Source of the DNA: an uncultured Gammaproteobacteria bacterium | GTDB taxonomy: Bacteria > Pseudomonadota > Gammaproteobacteria > Steroidobacterales > Woeseiaceae | Assembly: GCA_938003715.1 (NCBI GenBank) | Contig: CALKYK010000396.1 | Coordinates: 1 to 6,110 of the forward strand | Reading direction: 5' to 3' | Length of the DNA stretch: 6,110 nucleotides | Shown here: piece after piece, positions 6,109-6,110 of the stretch | How the letters are laid out: each line of letters starts with the position of its first letter | Numbering within the stretch: position 1 is the first letter of the stretch | Made by a program: the position numbers and the translations under genes | The notes under the pieces: model-generated | Told to the model about the DNA's origin: nothing | The model's database searches: none | The model's input: the letters and a program-made list of their open reading frames with translations, nothing else

Positions 6109-6110
6109 GT

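Noticed and set aside
1..6110. Possible defence system, mobile element, CRISPR array, tRNA or rRNA
   Set aside because: No direct repeat arrays, transposase or integrase motifs, tRNA-like cloverleaf or rRNA segments were seen; all long open segments belong to the five genes described.

Overview
The window is about two thirds G+C by eye, tightly packed, and reads as a chromosomal segment of a gammaproteobacterium-like Gram-negative. The evidence is an outer-membrane barrel protein of the DUF5916 family, a small Sec-exported periplasmic protein, and a modABC-type molybdate transporter whose genes overlap. I cannot name a genus. Its length is not a round number and a gene runs off each end, so it may be a complete metagenomic contig.

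Layout from left to right. (1) Bases 3-2309, plus strand: a DUF5916 protein with a CBM9-like N-terminal domain and an outer-membrane beta-barrel. The 5' end is outside the window. An amber codon at 2124-2126 interrupts the frame, and the last 60 codons of the barrel continue in the same frame up to a second TAG at 2307-2309. (2) Bases 2306-3487, minus strand: an intact class I/II PLP-dependent aminotransferase whose stop overlaps that second TAG convergently. (3) Bases 3488-3563: a short divergent intergenic region with a clear inverted repeat. (4) Bases 3564-4043, plus strand: a small exported protein with four cysteines, probably DUF6491-like. (5) Bases 4075-6108, minus strand: modA (3' end only), modB and modC with overlapping ends. 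The visible part of modA carries two consecutive stop codons just inside the window edge.

The mod genes would form an ABC importer for molybdate: ModA as periplasmic binding protein, ModB as membrane channel, ModC as ATPase. The other three genes have no evident functional link to it or to each other. No RNA genes, CRISPR arrays, insertion sequences, phage genes or defence systems are visible. I do not see a novel multi-gene system here. The unusual content is the three in-frame stop codons in two otherwise recognisable genes, a substitution of the conserved glycine in the ModB EAA loop, and the hairpin between the divergent genes. Sequencing error, gene decay or real readthrough could each explain the stops, and the sequence alone does not decide.
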